DNA of 64,000 nucleotides, from NCBI GenBank assembly GCA_963699225.1, contig OY969423.1, forward strand, positions 2,108,001 to 2,172,000, written 5' to 3'. The translations under genes and the position numbers were made by a program. Positions 40,879-49,554 of this stretch are shown piece by piece. The stretch's first letter is position 1. Every line of letters starts with the position of its first letter. Origin of the DNA: VRUE01 sp963699225 (lineage in GTDB: Bacteria > Actinomycetota > Thermoleophilia > Solirubrobacterales > 70-9). Under the pieces are notes generated by a model that was not told where the DNA came from, made no database searches, and was given only the letters and a program-made list of their open reading frames with translations.

Positions 40879-42014
40879 AGATTGGTGTGCCCGCCGAGAT
40901 CAAGCCCGACGAGTACCGCGTCGCGGTAACCCCGGCCGGGGTTCGCGAGCTGGTCGAACACGGCCACGAGGTGTTGATCGAGGCCGGAGCTGGCGAGGGC
41001 AGCGCGATCAGTGACGCCGACTTCGAGGCCCAGGGAGCCCGCACCGTCGCCGACGCGGCGGCGGTCTTCGCCGAGGCGGAAATGGTGATCAAGGTCAAGG
41101 AGCCGCAAGCGGTTGAGGTCGAGATGCTGCGCCCGGGACAGCTGCTCTTCACCTACCTGCACCTGGCGCCCGACCCCGAGCTGACTCGCGGCCTCTGCGC
41201 TTCCGGCGCCACCTGCATCGCTTACGAGACAGTCGAGGACGCCCACGGGCACCTGCCGCTATTGGCGCCGATGAGCGAGATCGCCGGCAAGATCGCCACC
41301 CAGGCTGGTGCCTTCATGCTCGAGAAGCCGCTCGGCGGCCGCGGAATCTTGCTCGGTGGCGTGCCCGGCGTCGCCGCCGCCAACGTGATGGTGATTGGTG
41401 GCGGCGTCGTCGGCATGAACGCCGCCTTCGTCGCGATCGGGATGGGCGCCGACGTCTTCGTCTTCGACAAGTCGATCGACCGCCTGCGCGAGCTCGACAC
41501 CGACTTCGCTGGCTCCTGCTCGACCGTCTACTCGACCACGCTGGCGGTGGAGGAGATGCTGCCGCGCGCCGACCTGGTGATCGGCGCCGTCCTCGTCCAC
41601 GGCGCCCGCGCGCCCTACGTGGTGCGCCGTGAGCAGTTGGCGCTGATGAAGCCCGGCGCGGTGCTGGTCGACGTCGCGATCGATCAGGGCGGCTGCTTCG
41701 AGACCTCGCATCCGACCACCCATCGCGACCCCACCTTTGAGGTCGACGGGATCACCCACTACTGCGTCGCCAACATGCCCGGCGCGGTGCCGATCACCTC
41801 GACCCACGCGCTCACCAACGCGACTCTGCCTTACGCGATCGCCCTCGCCGACGAGGGCGTCGCCGGGGCAATCCGCCGCGATCCGGGGCTGCGGCCCGGC
41901 GTCAACGTAGCCGGCGGCGTGGTCACGCACCCGGCGGTCGCCGAGGGCGTCAGCGCCGATTGCGTGCCGGTCGAGCAGGCGCTCGAACTAGAACCTGAAA
42001 CGACAAAGAGCTGA
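40875..42014 (+). CDS. ald: Alanine dehydrogenase
   Basis: 379 residues. The start overlaps the PucR stop (ATGA). The N-terminus MKIGVPAEIKPDEYRVAVTP and the NAD-binding VMVIGGGVVGMNAAFVAIGMG are those of L-alanine dehydrogenase; the catalytic Lys and His of the family are in VIKVKEPQ and TYLHLAPD. It oxidises L-alanine to pyruvate and ammonia with NAD+. In this operon it would regenerate pyruvate for the aminotransferase and release the nitrogen. Confidence 0.95.
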   Translation: MKIGVPAEIKPDEYRVAVTPAGVRELVEHGHEVLIEAGAGEGSAISDADFEAQGARTVADAAAVFAEAEMVIKVKEPQAVEVEMLRPGQLLFTYLHLAPDPELTRGLCASGATCIAYETVEDAHGHLPLLAPMSEIAGKIATQAGAFMLEKPLGGRGILLGGVPGVAAANVMVIGGGVVGMNAAFVAIGMGADVFVFDKSIDRLRELDTDFAGSCSTVYSTTLAVEEMLPRADLVIGAVLVHGARAPYVVRREQLALMKPGAVLVDVAIDQGGCFETSHPTTHRDPTFEVDGITHYCVANMPGAVPITSTHALTNATLPYAIALADEGVAGAIRRDPGLRPGVNVAGGVVTHPAVAEGVSADCVPVEQALELEPETTKS

Positions 42015-42029
42015 GAAGGAGAGGAGTCG

Positions 42030-43396
42030 ATGAGCACCTACGCGGTCGTCAACCCTGCCACTGGCGAGAAGGTCAAGGAGTACGAGGAGATAAGCGACAT
42101 CGATCTGGACGCGGCGATCGCGAGCGCCGACGCCGCCTATAGGAGCTGGACCACCTCCGCCACCGTCGCCGAGCGGGGGGACTGATCCGCAGGGTCGGCG
42201 AGCTGCACGGCGAGCGGCGCGAGAAGCTGGCCGAAATCATCGTCCGCGAGGTGGGCAAGCCGGTCGAGCAGGCGCTCGGCGAGGTCGATTTCTCGGCTCA
42301 GATCTACGCCTATTACGCCGACAAAGCCGAGGAGCTGATGACGGATGAGCCGATTGCCCTGCTCGGCGGCGAGGGCACGGCGGTGGTCCGCCGCAGCGCC
42401 TTCGGCGTCCTGCTCGGGATCATGCCCTGGAACTTCCCCTACTACCAAGTGGCCCGCTTCGCCGCTCCGAATCTGGTGATCGGCAACCCGATCCTGCTCA
42501 AGCACGCTCCGCAGTGCCCGGAATCGGCCGCGGCGATGCAGCAGATCTTCGACGACGCCGGCTTTCCCGAGGGGACCTACGAGAACATCTACGCCAGCAA
42601 CGAGCAGATCGAGGGGGTCATCGCCGATCCTCGCGTGCACGGCGTCTCGGTTACCGGCTCCGAGCGGGCCGGCGCGGCGGTCGCCGAGATCGCCGGCCGC
42701 AACCTGAAGAAGGTCGTGCTCGAGCTGGGTGGCTCGGATCCGTTCATCCTGCTCGGCTCCGACGACCTCGAGGCGACGGCGGCGGCCGCCGCCGAAGCGC
42801 GGCTCGACAACGCCGGCCAGTCCTGCAACGCGGCCAAGCGGTTCATCGTCGTCGACGAGCTCTACGACGAGTTCCTGGAGAAGTTCAAGGCCGCCCTGAC
42901 CGCCTCGGCGCCGGGCGACCCGGCCTCCGAGGACACCGCTGTCGGCCCGCTCTCCTCCGAGACCGCCACGGACCGGCTCGAGGACCAGGTCAGGCGGGCC
43001 GTCGATGCCGGCGCCGAGATCGTCGCCGGCGGCAAGCGCGAGGGCAACTTCTTCGAACCGACGATCCTCACCGGGATCGAGCCGGGCACCGAGGCCTCCC
43101 AGGAAGAGTTCTTCGGCCCGGTTGCCCAGGTCTACCGGGTCGGCTCCGAGGACGAGGCGGTTGAGCTCGCCAACCAGACGCCGTTCGGGCTCGGCTCCTA
43201 CTTGATGACGACCGACGCGGAGCAGGCCGAGCGGGTCGCCGACAAGATCGAAGCGGGGATGGTCTACGTCAACCTGGTCGGAGCCGACGGTCCCGAGCTG
43301 CCCTTCGGCGGCTTCAAGCGCTCGGGCTTCGGCCGTGAGCTGGGCCGCTACGGTGCCGACGAGTTCGTCAACAAGAAGCTGATCCGCAGCGCCTGA
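42030..43396 (+). pseudogene. Succinate-semialdehyde-dehydrogenase-like gene with frameshift
   Basis: An aldehyde dehydrogenase split by a one-base frameshift. ATG42030 (GGAGAGGAG upstream) opens a frame that reads MSTYAVVNPATGEKVKEYEE and ends at TGA42183, just after a run of six G (42175-42180). A seventh G would restore one frame of about 455 codons through to 43396, continuing LIRRVGELHGERREKLAEI. The rest is intact: IMPWNFPYYQV, SVTGSERAG, LELGGSDPF (catalytic Glu) and NAGQSCNAAKRF (catalytic Cys). It would oxidise the semialdehyde made by the aminotransferase. Sequencing error, phase variation and real decay are all possible. Confidence 0.88.
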
Positions 43397-43432
43397 GCGA
43401 GTGGCCGAAGGCCCAAATAGGGTTCGGCCGCG

Positions 43433-45154
43433 ATGAGGAAGCTTTTCCTACCGCTGGCTCTCGTCTTCCTGCTCGCCTCTTCCCTGGCGGCGGCCGTGCC
43501 GCCGGCCGAAGAAGAAGTCGAAGAAGCCCGTTGCCACGGGCGGCGGGCGACGATCGTCGGCACCGCCGGCGATGACGTATTGCAAGGGACGCCCGGCCGT
43601 GACGTGATCTGGGGCGGTGACGGCGATGACACGATCCTCGGCAGCCTCGGCAACGACCTGCTCTGCGGCGGGCCTGGATCGGACCTGATCCACGGTGGCC
43701 GCGGCAACGACATCGCCGATGGCGGTGCCGGTGACGACGATCGCGTGATCGGCGACCTCGGCGACGACAAGCTCACCGGCGGCCCCGGCAACGGCGATGA
43801 AGTGGCCGGCAGCCTCGGCATCGACACCCTCAACGGCGGCCCCGGCAACTTCGACTTCGTCCACGGCGACTACGGCTATGACCGCATGGACGGCGGCCCT
43901 GGCAAGGGCGACATTGCCTCCTTCGCCACCGATGTCGCCGCCGGCAAGAACGGCGGTGTCAAGGTCAACCTGGCTAAGCACAGAGCCAGGGGCGATGGCC
44001 ACGATCGCCTCTTCCGCTTCGAGAGCCTCGAAGGCTCGGCCTTCGACGACATCCTCGTCGGCAACGGCCAGGGCAACGTGATCGACGGCGGCGCCGGCGA
44101 CGACGTGTTGCGTGGCGGTGGCGGTCCCGACCACCTCGTCGGCGGCCAGGGCAACGACCGCTGCAACGGCGCCAAGGGCAACACGGTCTCCTGCGGGCGG
44201 GAAGGCAAGTTGAAGGCCTCGGCCTATGTCGAACTCGATCCGGTCTCAGGCGGGGGTGGCGGCCTGGAGTTGGCCGGCGGCGGTGGCGACGACCATTTCG
44301 TCGTTGCCTTCGACGAAGCGACTTCCACCTTTGGCATCACGGCGAAGAAGGGGATCGCGGTGGGCCCCGGCTGCGCCCGGGTCAGCGCGGTGCAGGTGAC
44401 CTGCGCTGCCGAAGGGCCGGCGCGCTGGGTGATGGCGGACCTCGGTCCAGGGAACGACAGCCTCACGGTCGAAGGCTCGCTTTCCGGCGCGCAGAACGTC
44501 CGCCTCGCCGGCGGCCTCGGCAACGACACGATCCATGGCGGCTCCGAGGACGATCTGATCGAGGCCGGCTTCGGCGCCGACAAGCTCTACGGCGGCGGCG
44601 GCGCCGATGGCTTGATCGGCAGCCGTCCCGGTCCGACCTACCTCTACGGTGGTGCCGACGGTGACCTGCTTGCCGCCGGCGGCGGTTGCGCCGGCGGCGC
44701 CCTTGTCGGCGGTCCCGGTCGCGACGACGCCTCCTTTGCCGAGACGCCCGCCCATCCCGGGGTCCTGCACGTCTCCTTCCCCGCCCACGCCGCCTGGATC
44801 GACGCGATTCCCCACTGCCACAGGGTCCACCTCTCATCCACCGACGAGGACATGGAGGGCTCCTTCGACTGGGACGTCCTGGTCGGTGATGGCCGCGCCA
44901 ACGCGATCCTGGGTCAGCCCGGAGCCGATCGCTTCTACGGCGGCGGCGGCGAAGACGTGATCGACGCTCGTGACGGCACCAGGGACTTCTCGATTCAGTG
45001 CGGCCGTGGCACCGTCGCCAGACGGACTGGCGTCGTCCACGGCACTCCGGCCGGCCGCGCCCTCACCGACCCCTTCGACCCGGCCCCGGTCCTCTGCGAA
45101 GTGACCAAACACGGCCACCCGGTCGACGGCCTCGGCAACGCCGACGAAAACTGA
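43433..45154 (+). CDS. Secreted RTX-type calcium-binding repeat protein
   Basis: 573 residues with a signal peptide (MRKLFLPLALVFLLASS, cleavage near AAA). The body is made of nonapeptide RTX repeats of the GGxGxDxUx type, for example IWGGDGDDTILG, LLCGGPGSDLIHG, VIDGGAGDDVLRG and LYGGGGADGLIG, in three blocks separated by non-repeat beta segments. Such parallel beta-rolls bind Ca2+ and fold outside the cell. No enzymatic domain is visible, and no type I secretion genes are nearby; in this organism export is by the signal peptide. A hairpin (43403-43409 with 43423-43429) lies just before the start. Confidence 0.85.
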   Translation: MRKLFLPLALVFLLASSLAAAVPPAEEEVEEARCHGRRATIVGTAGDDVLQGTPGRDVIWGGDGDDTILGSLGNDLLCGGPGSDLIHGGRGNDIADGGAGDDDRVIGDLGDDKLTGGPGNGDEVAGSLGIDTLNGGPGNFDFVHGDYGYDRMDGGPGKGDIASFATDVAAGKNGGVKVNLAKHRARGDGHDRLFRFESLEGSAFDDILVGNGQGNVIDGGAGDDVLRGGGGPDHLVGGQGNDRCNGAKGNTVSCGREGKLKASAYVELDPVSGGGGGLELAGGGGDDHFVVAFDEATSTFGITAKKGIAVGPGCARVSAVQVTCAAEGPARWVMADLGPGNDSLTVEGSLSGAQNVRLAGGLGNDTIHGGSEDDLIEAGFGADKLYGGGGADGLIGSRPGPTYLYGGADGDLLAAGGGCAGGALVGGPGRDDASFAETPAHPGVLHVSFPAHAAWIDAIPHCHRVHLSSTDEDMEGSFDWDVLVGDGRANAILGQPGADRFYGGGGEDVIDARDGTRDFSIQCGRGTVARRTGVVHGTPAGRALTDPFDPAPVLCEVTKHGHPVDGLGNADEN

Positions 45155-45181
45155 GCGGCGCGACCCGGCCCGCCGACTGGG

Positions 45182-46492
45182 CTAGCGACCGCGGCCGTCG
45201 CCGTTGGCGACCGTGCAGGCTTGCTCGGCGCCGATGAAGGGGGCCAGGGTGATGTAGCTGGCGAGCGGCGCGACTTCCTGCATGTTCTCGGCGCCGCCGG
45301 CTTTGATCTGGTCGTAGATCATCGAGTAGATCGCGCCACCGATCGCCTCGGCCGCGATCGGGCTGACGTCAGGCTCGAGCTCAAAGCCGGGAACCAGGAG
45401 GCCCTCCATCGTCTTCATTACCTCGTCGCGCTGTTCCAGCGCCCGCCGCCCGGCGGCGTAGACGTCGACGGCGCCGAGGGTCGTGTACTCGGGCTCGGCG
45501 GCGCAGAAGGCGAACATCGCGCCGAAGGCGCCACGCACCGCATGCGGCCAGTCGGGGGCGCGGCGGAAGGCGGGCAGTGTCGTCGCCAGCATCTGCGAGG
45601 AGCCGCTGTCGACGGCGGCCAGCATCGCCTCCTCCTTGTCGGCGAAGTTGGCGTAGAAGGTCGAGAGCGAGATCGAGGCGCGGGCTGCGATGTCACCGAT
45701 CGTCATCGCCGGGTAGCCCTTTTCTGCGACGACCGCAGCGAGCGCCCGCAGGATCCGTTCGGCGGGGTCGTAGCCGTTGGCGGGACCGCCGTTTTGGGCG
45801 GCGCGGCCACGCGGCCGGCGCAGCGGCTGGGGCGGTGGCTCGTAGACGGCAAACCAGTCCCACATCTGCGGGATCAGCTCGATCAGCTCCTCCTCCTCGT
45901 GGCGGTAGAGGCGGCTGTGGATCACCTTGCGCACGCCACCGACCATCGCCCGCACGATCTCCGGCGGCATTTCCTCTCGGCCGGGGACCTGCTCGAGCGT
46001 GGCGGAGAGGAAGGCTTGCACGCCGTCGGTGGTGCGATCGATCTCTTCGATCGCGCGGGGGCCCGCGGCGTAGATCTCGACCAGGCACATACGCGCTGCG
46101 GCGGCCTGTTCGACGATCAGGTTGATGAAGGCGTCGAAGGCCTGACGGGCGCGCAGTTCGTCCGGCGGCGGACCGCCGTCAGCGAAGATCGCGCCGACGG
46201 TCGGGCCGACGAAGGCGTGCAGAGCCGCCAGCAGGCACTCTTCCTTGTCCTTGAAGTGCGCGTAGAAGGCGCTGCGCGAGACCCCCGAGAGCTCCAGCAG
46301 GTCCTCGACCCGGGTCGCCTCATAGCCCTTCTCAGCGACGACGGCCACCAGCGCGGCGAAGAGGCGCTCCTGTTGATTGCGGGCAACCTCCTTGGGCGGC
46401 AGTCGCCGCCCCGGCTGGAGCTTGCGATCGCGCAGCGTGCCTGCGTCCCCCCACGGCGTCGTCACCATCGCGACCGGACCATAACTGGCCAT
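45182..46492 (-). CDS. Double TetR regulator (two full TetR units in one protein)
   Basis: 436 residues. The first TetR unit has its helix-turn-helix at about residues 42-90 (QERLFAALVAVVAEKGYEAT, VEDLLELSGVSRSAFYAHF) and its own ligand domain to about 225. After a basic linker (PLRRPRGRAAQNGGPANG) a second helix-turn-helix follows at about 250-295 (RILRALAAVVAEKGYPAM, IGDIAARASISLSTFYANF) with a second ligand domain. Both units resemble the TetR trio at 28-30 kb. A single chain would act as a covalent dimer. No linked target gene is obvious; the upstream spacer has a GATGGT/ACCATC inverted repeat. Confidence 0.88.
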   Translation of the reverse strand: MASYGPVAMVTTPWGDAGTLRDRKLQPGRRLPPKEVARNQQERLFAALVAVVAEKGYEATRVEDLLELSGVSRSAFYAHFKDKEECLLAALHAFVGPTVGAIFADGGPPPDELRARQAFDAFINLIVEQAAAARMCLVEIYAAGPRAIEEIDRTTDGVQAFLSATLEQVPGREEMPPEIVRAMVGGVRKVIHSRLYRHEEEELIELIPQMWDWFAVYEPPPQPLRRPRGRAAQNGGPANGYDPAERILRALAAVVAEKGYPAMTIGDIAARASISLSTFYANFADKEEAMLAAVDSGSSQMLATTLPAFRRAPDWPHAVRGAFGAMFAFCAAEPEYTTLGAVDVYAAGRRALEQRDEVMKTMEGLLVPGFELEPDVSPIAAEAIGGAIYSMIYDQIKAGGAENMQEVAPLASYITLAPFIGAEQACTVANGDGRGR

Positions 46493-46822
46493 CTAGCTAC
46501 CTCCGTGGACACTCGAATCTCTCAGAGCGTTTGATGGTACGCACGATTCTTTGGAAGCGCAACCATCTGAGCGGTCTTAAGGAGAAAAAACATATTGGGA
46601 CTTGATTTTTTTGTAGGGCTGTGTTTTTATGTTGACGGCCCAAAAGATGCCGCAGCGGCACCAGCCGGATCCCTGCCGGCGACCCCCCTGCCGTCGGCCC
46701 CCTCCGACGGCGACCAGCAACATTGACCCGGGTTCGACGCCTCCCTCGTCGGCCCGGGTCGTTTGTTCTCAGCTCCCACACCAGGCCGACGGCGGGACGA
46801 ACCTGTCATCTAGGCTTGGGGC
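46493..46822. other. 330-base intergenic region with inverted repeats
   Basis: No convincing gene. Near the double-TetR start is an inverted repeat GATGGT (46533-46538) / ACCATC (46562-46567) in a lower-GC stretch, a candidate operator. Further right three hairpins follow in a row: GCCGG/CCGGC at about 46665-46680; CCGTCGG/CCGACGG at 46691-46710; and GACCCGGG/CCCGGGTC at 46725-46760 with an inner CGACG/CGTCG. They lie upstream of the genes leading into sulfate assimilation and could be a terminator or structured leader; no known riboswitch is recognised. Confidence 0.5.
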
Positions 46823-47017
46823 ATGGCCCGGACCCCGAGCGAGGACGAGGCTGTCGCAATCGCGGCGGCGATCGAGCGGTTTCGCGCGGAGACGGCGCCG
46901 GCGCCCGGCACGGAGGAGGACGCCATCGGCCCGTGGCAGCGGGCTGCGCTGCTCGAAGGAGTCAGCGCCAAGGGCACTGTCGAGAAGTCAGAAGGAGGAG
47001 AGAGATGGCTGTCGTGA
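46823..47017 (+). CDS. Small protein resembling acyl-CoA carboxylase epsilon-type subunits
   Basis: 64 residues. ATG46823 follows TAGGCT by six bases, suggesting a leaderless transcript. The sequence (SEDEAVAIAAAIERFRAE then IGPWQRAALLEGVSA) resembles small actinobacterial proteins with a DPW-x-x-AA-x-x-EG pattern that are encoded with biotin-dependent carboxylases and called epsilon or accessory subunits. That resemblance is by motif only. Its end overlaps the dodecin start by 13 bases, so the two are co-expressed. Confidence 0.6.
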   Translation: MARTPSEDEAVAIAAAIERFRAETAPAPGTEEDAIGPWQRAALLEGVSAKGTVEKSEGGERWLS

Positions 47018-47214
47018 AGATCATCGAGTTGGTCGGTAGCTCCAAAACGTCAACTGACGACGCCGCGCGCCAGGCGCTGAGCCAGGCGCAGGGCACCTTG
47101 CGCAACATTCGGGCGGTCGACATCGTCTCGACCGGGATTCGTGGTGAGAACCTGGACGAGTACCGGGCTCATGTGCGGGTTGCGTTCTTGATCGAGGGAA
47201 CTGACATCGACTAG
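47005..47214 (+). CDS. Dodecin (flavin-binding small protein)
   Basis: 69 residues; AAGGAGGAGAG precedes ATG47005. The sequence MAVVKIIELVGSSKTSTDDA, a RNIRAVDIVSTGIRGE strand pair and a closing YRAHVRVAFLIEG match dodecins, which assemble as dodecamers that store or buffer flavins or CoA. It sits just ahead of flavin- and haem-dependent sulfur reduction genes, but a direct link is not shown. Confidence 0.92.
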   Translation: MAVVKIIELVGSSKTSTDDAARQALSQAQGTLRNIRAVDIVSTGIRGENLDEYRAHVRVAFLIEGTDID

Positions 47215-47225
47215 CCGGACTGGGA

Positions 47226-47242
47226 AGGGGCATCTCGCCCCT
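47226..47242 (+). terminator. Short hairpin after dodecin
   Basis: AGGGGC (47226-47231) pairs with GCCCCT (47237-47242) around a five-base loop, 11 bases after the dodecin stop and before the TAGATT hexamer of the rhodanese gene. Confidence 0.5.
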
Positions 47243-47271
47243 CTCGAGACCGGTTGGCTAGATTCCGTTGC

Positions 47272-47670
47272 ATGAGCGATGAGACACGAGAAGTCACCCG
47301 GGACGAAGCCCAGAAGCTGGTTGAGGACGGGGCGCAGCTAGTTGACGTGCGCGCCGACCATGAGTGGGAGGCCGGCTATATCGAGGGCGCAAAGCACCTG
47401 CCTCTGGCTGAGCTCGCCGAGCGGACGGGCGAGATCGACAAGGAGCGGCCGGTTGTTCTCTATTGCCGCGGTGGCAATCGGTCGACGATGGCTACCGATG
47501 CTTTGGCTGACGCGGGCTACAACGCGGTGAAGCTCGGCGAGGGGATTGTTGGGTGGTCCGAGGCGGGTCTGCCGCTTGCTCCCGAGGGCGGCGTCGTGGC
47601 CGAGTCGGGCGAGGCGGCGTCGATCCTTCACGCCCGCAAGAAGCTGCCTCCAGAGCTGACCAAGCCCTAA
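47272..47670 (+). CDS. Rhodanese-domain protein
   Basis: 132 residues. A single rhodanese domain: LVDVRADHEWEAGYIEGAKH and the active loop LYCRGGNRST with catalytic Cys. Single-domain rhodaneses carry sulfane sulfur or act as sulfurtransferases. Its place directly before sulfite reductase and the rest of the sulfate-assimilation set fits sulfur handling. A TAGATT hexamer seven bases before the ATG suggests its own leaderless promoter. The C-terminal 25 residues extend beyond the domain. Confidence 0.9.
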   Translation: MSDETREVTRDEAQKLVEDGAQLVDVRADHEWEAGYIEGAKHLPLAELAERTGEIDKERPVVLYCRGGNRSTMATDALADAGYNAVKLGEGIVGWSEAGLPLAPEGGVVAESGEAASILHARKKLPPELTKP

Positions 47671-47709
47671 ATACCCTAATCCCTGTCAGGTTTTGCTATT
47701 TTCCTCAGG

Positions 47710-49554
47710 ATGGAGGTAGCAGTCGACCAACAGAAGGAGCAGCGGGGCAAGGGCCGCACCGGCACCTTGGAGAACCCGGAGACCTATCGCAACGTCCCCG
47801 GTCACATCATCCCGATCATCGAGCGCGAGTTCGACGACTTCGACAATGAAGCCGAGACCTTCCTCGCCGGCCAGATCCCCGAGGACGAGTTCATTGGCTT
47901 CCGCCTCAAACAGGGCGTCTACGGCCAGCGCCAGCCCGACGTGCAGATGGTCCGGGTCAAGCTTCCTTTCGGCGGCGTCACCCCGCAGCAGATGGAGGCC
48001 TTCGCCAGCGTAGTCGAGCAGTACGCGCCGCTGAACAAGGGCCACATCACGACGCGCCAGAACATCCAGATCCACCACATCCCGCTGCGCGACATGGAGT
48101 CGCTGCTGCGCGAGATCGCCGAGGCCGACCTCTCCTCGCGCGAGGGCTGCGGCAACACGGTGCGCAACGTCACCGGCGATCCCTGGGCCGGCGTCGCCCC
48201 CGACGAGATCTTCGACCCGACCCCTTACGCCGGCGCCTACGCTCGCTACTTCGTCCGCCACCCGACGACGCAGCTGATGCCGCGCAAGATCAAGACCGCC
48301 TTCAGCGGTTCCGACGAGGACCGCGCAATCACCGGTATCCACGACATCGCCTTCCTCTCGCGCGAACGCGACGGGGTCAAGGGCTTCGAGGTCCGGGTCG
48401 GCGGCGGCACCTCGATCATGGCTCGCGTGGCGCCGACCCTCTACGACTTCATCGAGGCCGACAACGGCGACTACCTCAAGGTCTCCGAGGCCGTGCTGCG
48501 CATCTTCGATCGTCAGGAGTGGCTGCGCGCCAACCGCGCCCGCGCCCGGATCAAGGTCTTGGTCGACAAGATCGGCATCGATGCTCTTCGCGAGCAGGTC
48601 GACGCCGAGCTCGAGGGCGACTGGGTCGACCAGCGCGACTTCAATGCCGAGCTGGTCGAGCGCTTGCGCTTCGAGGACGACGAGCAGGCCAACGCTCCTT
48701 CGGTGCCGCCGACCGCGGCCTCGCCCAACGGCGATCGCTCGCAGTTCGATCGCTTCGTCGAAGGCAACGTGCAGGCGCAGCGCCAGGAGGGCTTCTCCGC
48801 GGTTGAGGTAAAGATCGAGCGCGGCGACCTGACCCCGGAGCAGTTCCGTGGCCTGGCCGCGATCATGCGCGAGTTCACCGGCGGCTACGCGCGCAGCACC
48901 GTGCAGCAGAACCTGGTCCTGCGCTGGGTCCGCGACGAGGCGCTGTATGACCTCTGGCAGCGGCTCGGCGAGCTCGGCCTCGACGAGGCCGGCGCCGATG
49001 AGATCACCGACGTGGTCAGCTGCCCCGGCACCGACAGCTGCAAGATGGGCATCACCAGCTCGATGGGGCTGAACCGGGCGATCAAGGAGCGTCTCCAATC
49101 GATGGAGATCACCGATGATCTGACCCGCAAGATCCACATCAAGATGAGCGGCTGCCCCAACGGCTGCAGCCAGCACCACATCGCCAACATCGGTTTCTAC
49201 GGCGCCTCGCTGAAAGTCGGCGCACGCCAGATCCCCGCCTACATCCCGCACATCGGCGGCCGCTACGAGGGCGGCGAGGTCGTTTTCGGCACGCGGCTGA
49301 AGTCACGCCTGCCCGCCAAGCGCGTGCCCGAGGCGGTCGAGCGCTGGGTCCGCATGTACGAGGCCGAGCGCTCCGGTGAGGATGAGGAGTTCAACGACTT
49401 CGCCGAGCGGATCGGCGCCCAGCGCTTCGAAGCCGAGGTCAAGGAGCTGACGATGCCGGCCGAGTTCAGCCTCGAGACCATGCAGCAGTTCATCGACTGG
49501 AACCGGTCCAGCCCCTACAAGGTCGAGAGGGGCGAGGGCGAGTGCGCGATATGA
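47710..49554 (+). CDS. Sulfite (nitrite) reductase, siroheme/4Fe-4S type
   Basis: 614 residues with two-fold NirA/Sir architecture: an N-terminal ferredoxin-like half (VRVKLPFGGVTPQQMEAFA, ITTRQNIQIHHIPL) and siroheme half, repeated after residue 340. The cluster and siroheme cysteines are in SCPGTDSCKMG and MSGCPNGCSQHH. It reduces sulfite to sulfide with six electrons, probably from ferredoxin. The neighbouring APS reductase, ATP sulfurylase and APS kinase genes make sulfite the likely substrate rather than nitrite. Confidence 0.93.
   Translation: MEVAVDQQKEQRGKGRTGTLENPETYRNVPGHIIPIIEREFDDFDNEAETFLAGQIPEDEFIGFRLKQGVYGQRQPDVQMVRVKLPFGGVTPQQMEAFASVVEQYAPLNKGHITTRQNIQIHHIPLRDMESLLREIAEADLSSREGCGNTVRNVTGDPWAGVAPDEIFDPTPYAGAYARYFVRHPTTQLMPRKIKTAFSGSDEDRAITGIHDIAFLSRERDGVKGFEVRVGGGTSIMARVAPTLYDFIEADNGDYLKVSEAVLRIFDRQEWLRANRARARIKVLVDKIGIDALREQVDAELEGDWVDQRDFNAELVERLRFEDDEQANAPSVPPTAASPNGDRSQFDRFVEGNVQAQRQEGFSAVEVKIERGDLTPEQFRGLAAIMREFTGGYARSTVQQNLVLRWVRDEALYDLWQRLGELGLDEAGADEITDVVSCPGTDSCKMGITSSMGLNRAIKERLQSMEITDDLTRKIHIKMSGCPNGCSQHHIANIGFYGASLKVGARQIPAYIPHIGGRYEGGEVVFGTRLKSRLPAKRVPEAVERWVRMYEAERSGEDEEFNDFAERIGAQRFEAEVKELTMPAEFSLETMQQFIDWNRSSPYKVERGEGECAI

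Noticed and set aside
43560..44200. Repetitive DNA that might be a CRISPR or tandem repeat array
   Set aside because: The repetition comes from RTX nonapeptide coding repeats within one open frame; spacing and sequence vary.
46629..47039. Possible small gene in the 46.5-46.8 kb gap
   Set aside because: Pro/Arg-rich translation with no ribosome binding site, spanning three hairpins and overlapping a better gene.
47710..49554. Assignment as assimilatory nitrite reductase
   Set aside because: The cofactor motifs alone do not separate nitrite from sulfite reductase, but the overlap with APS reductase and the following sat and cysC favour sulfite.
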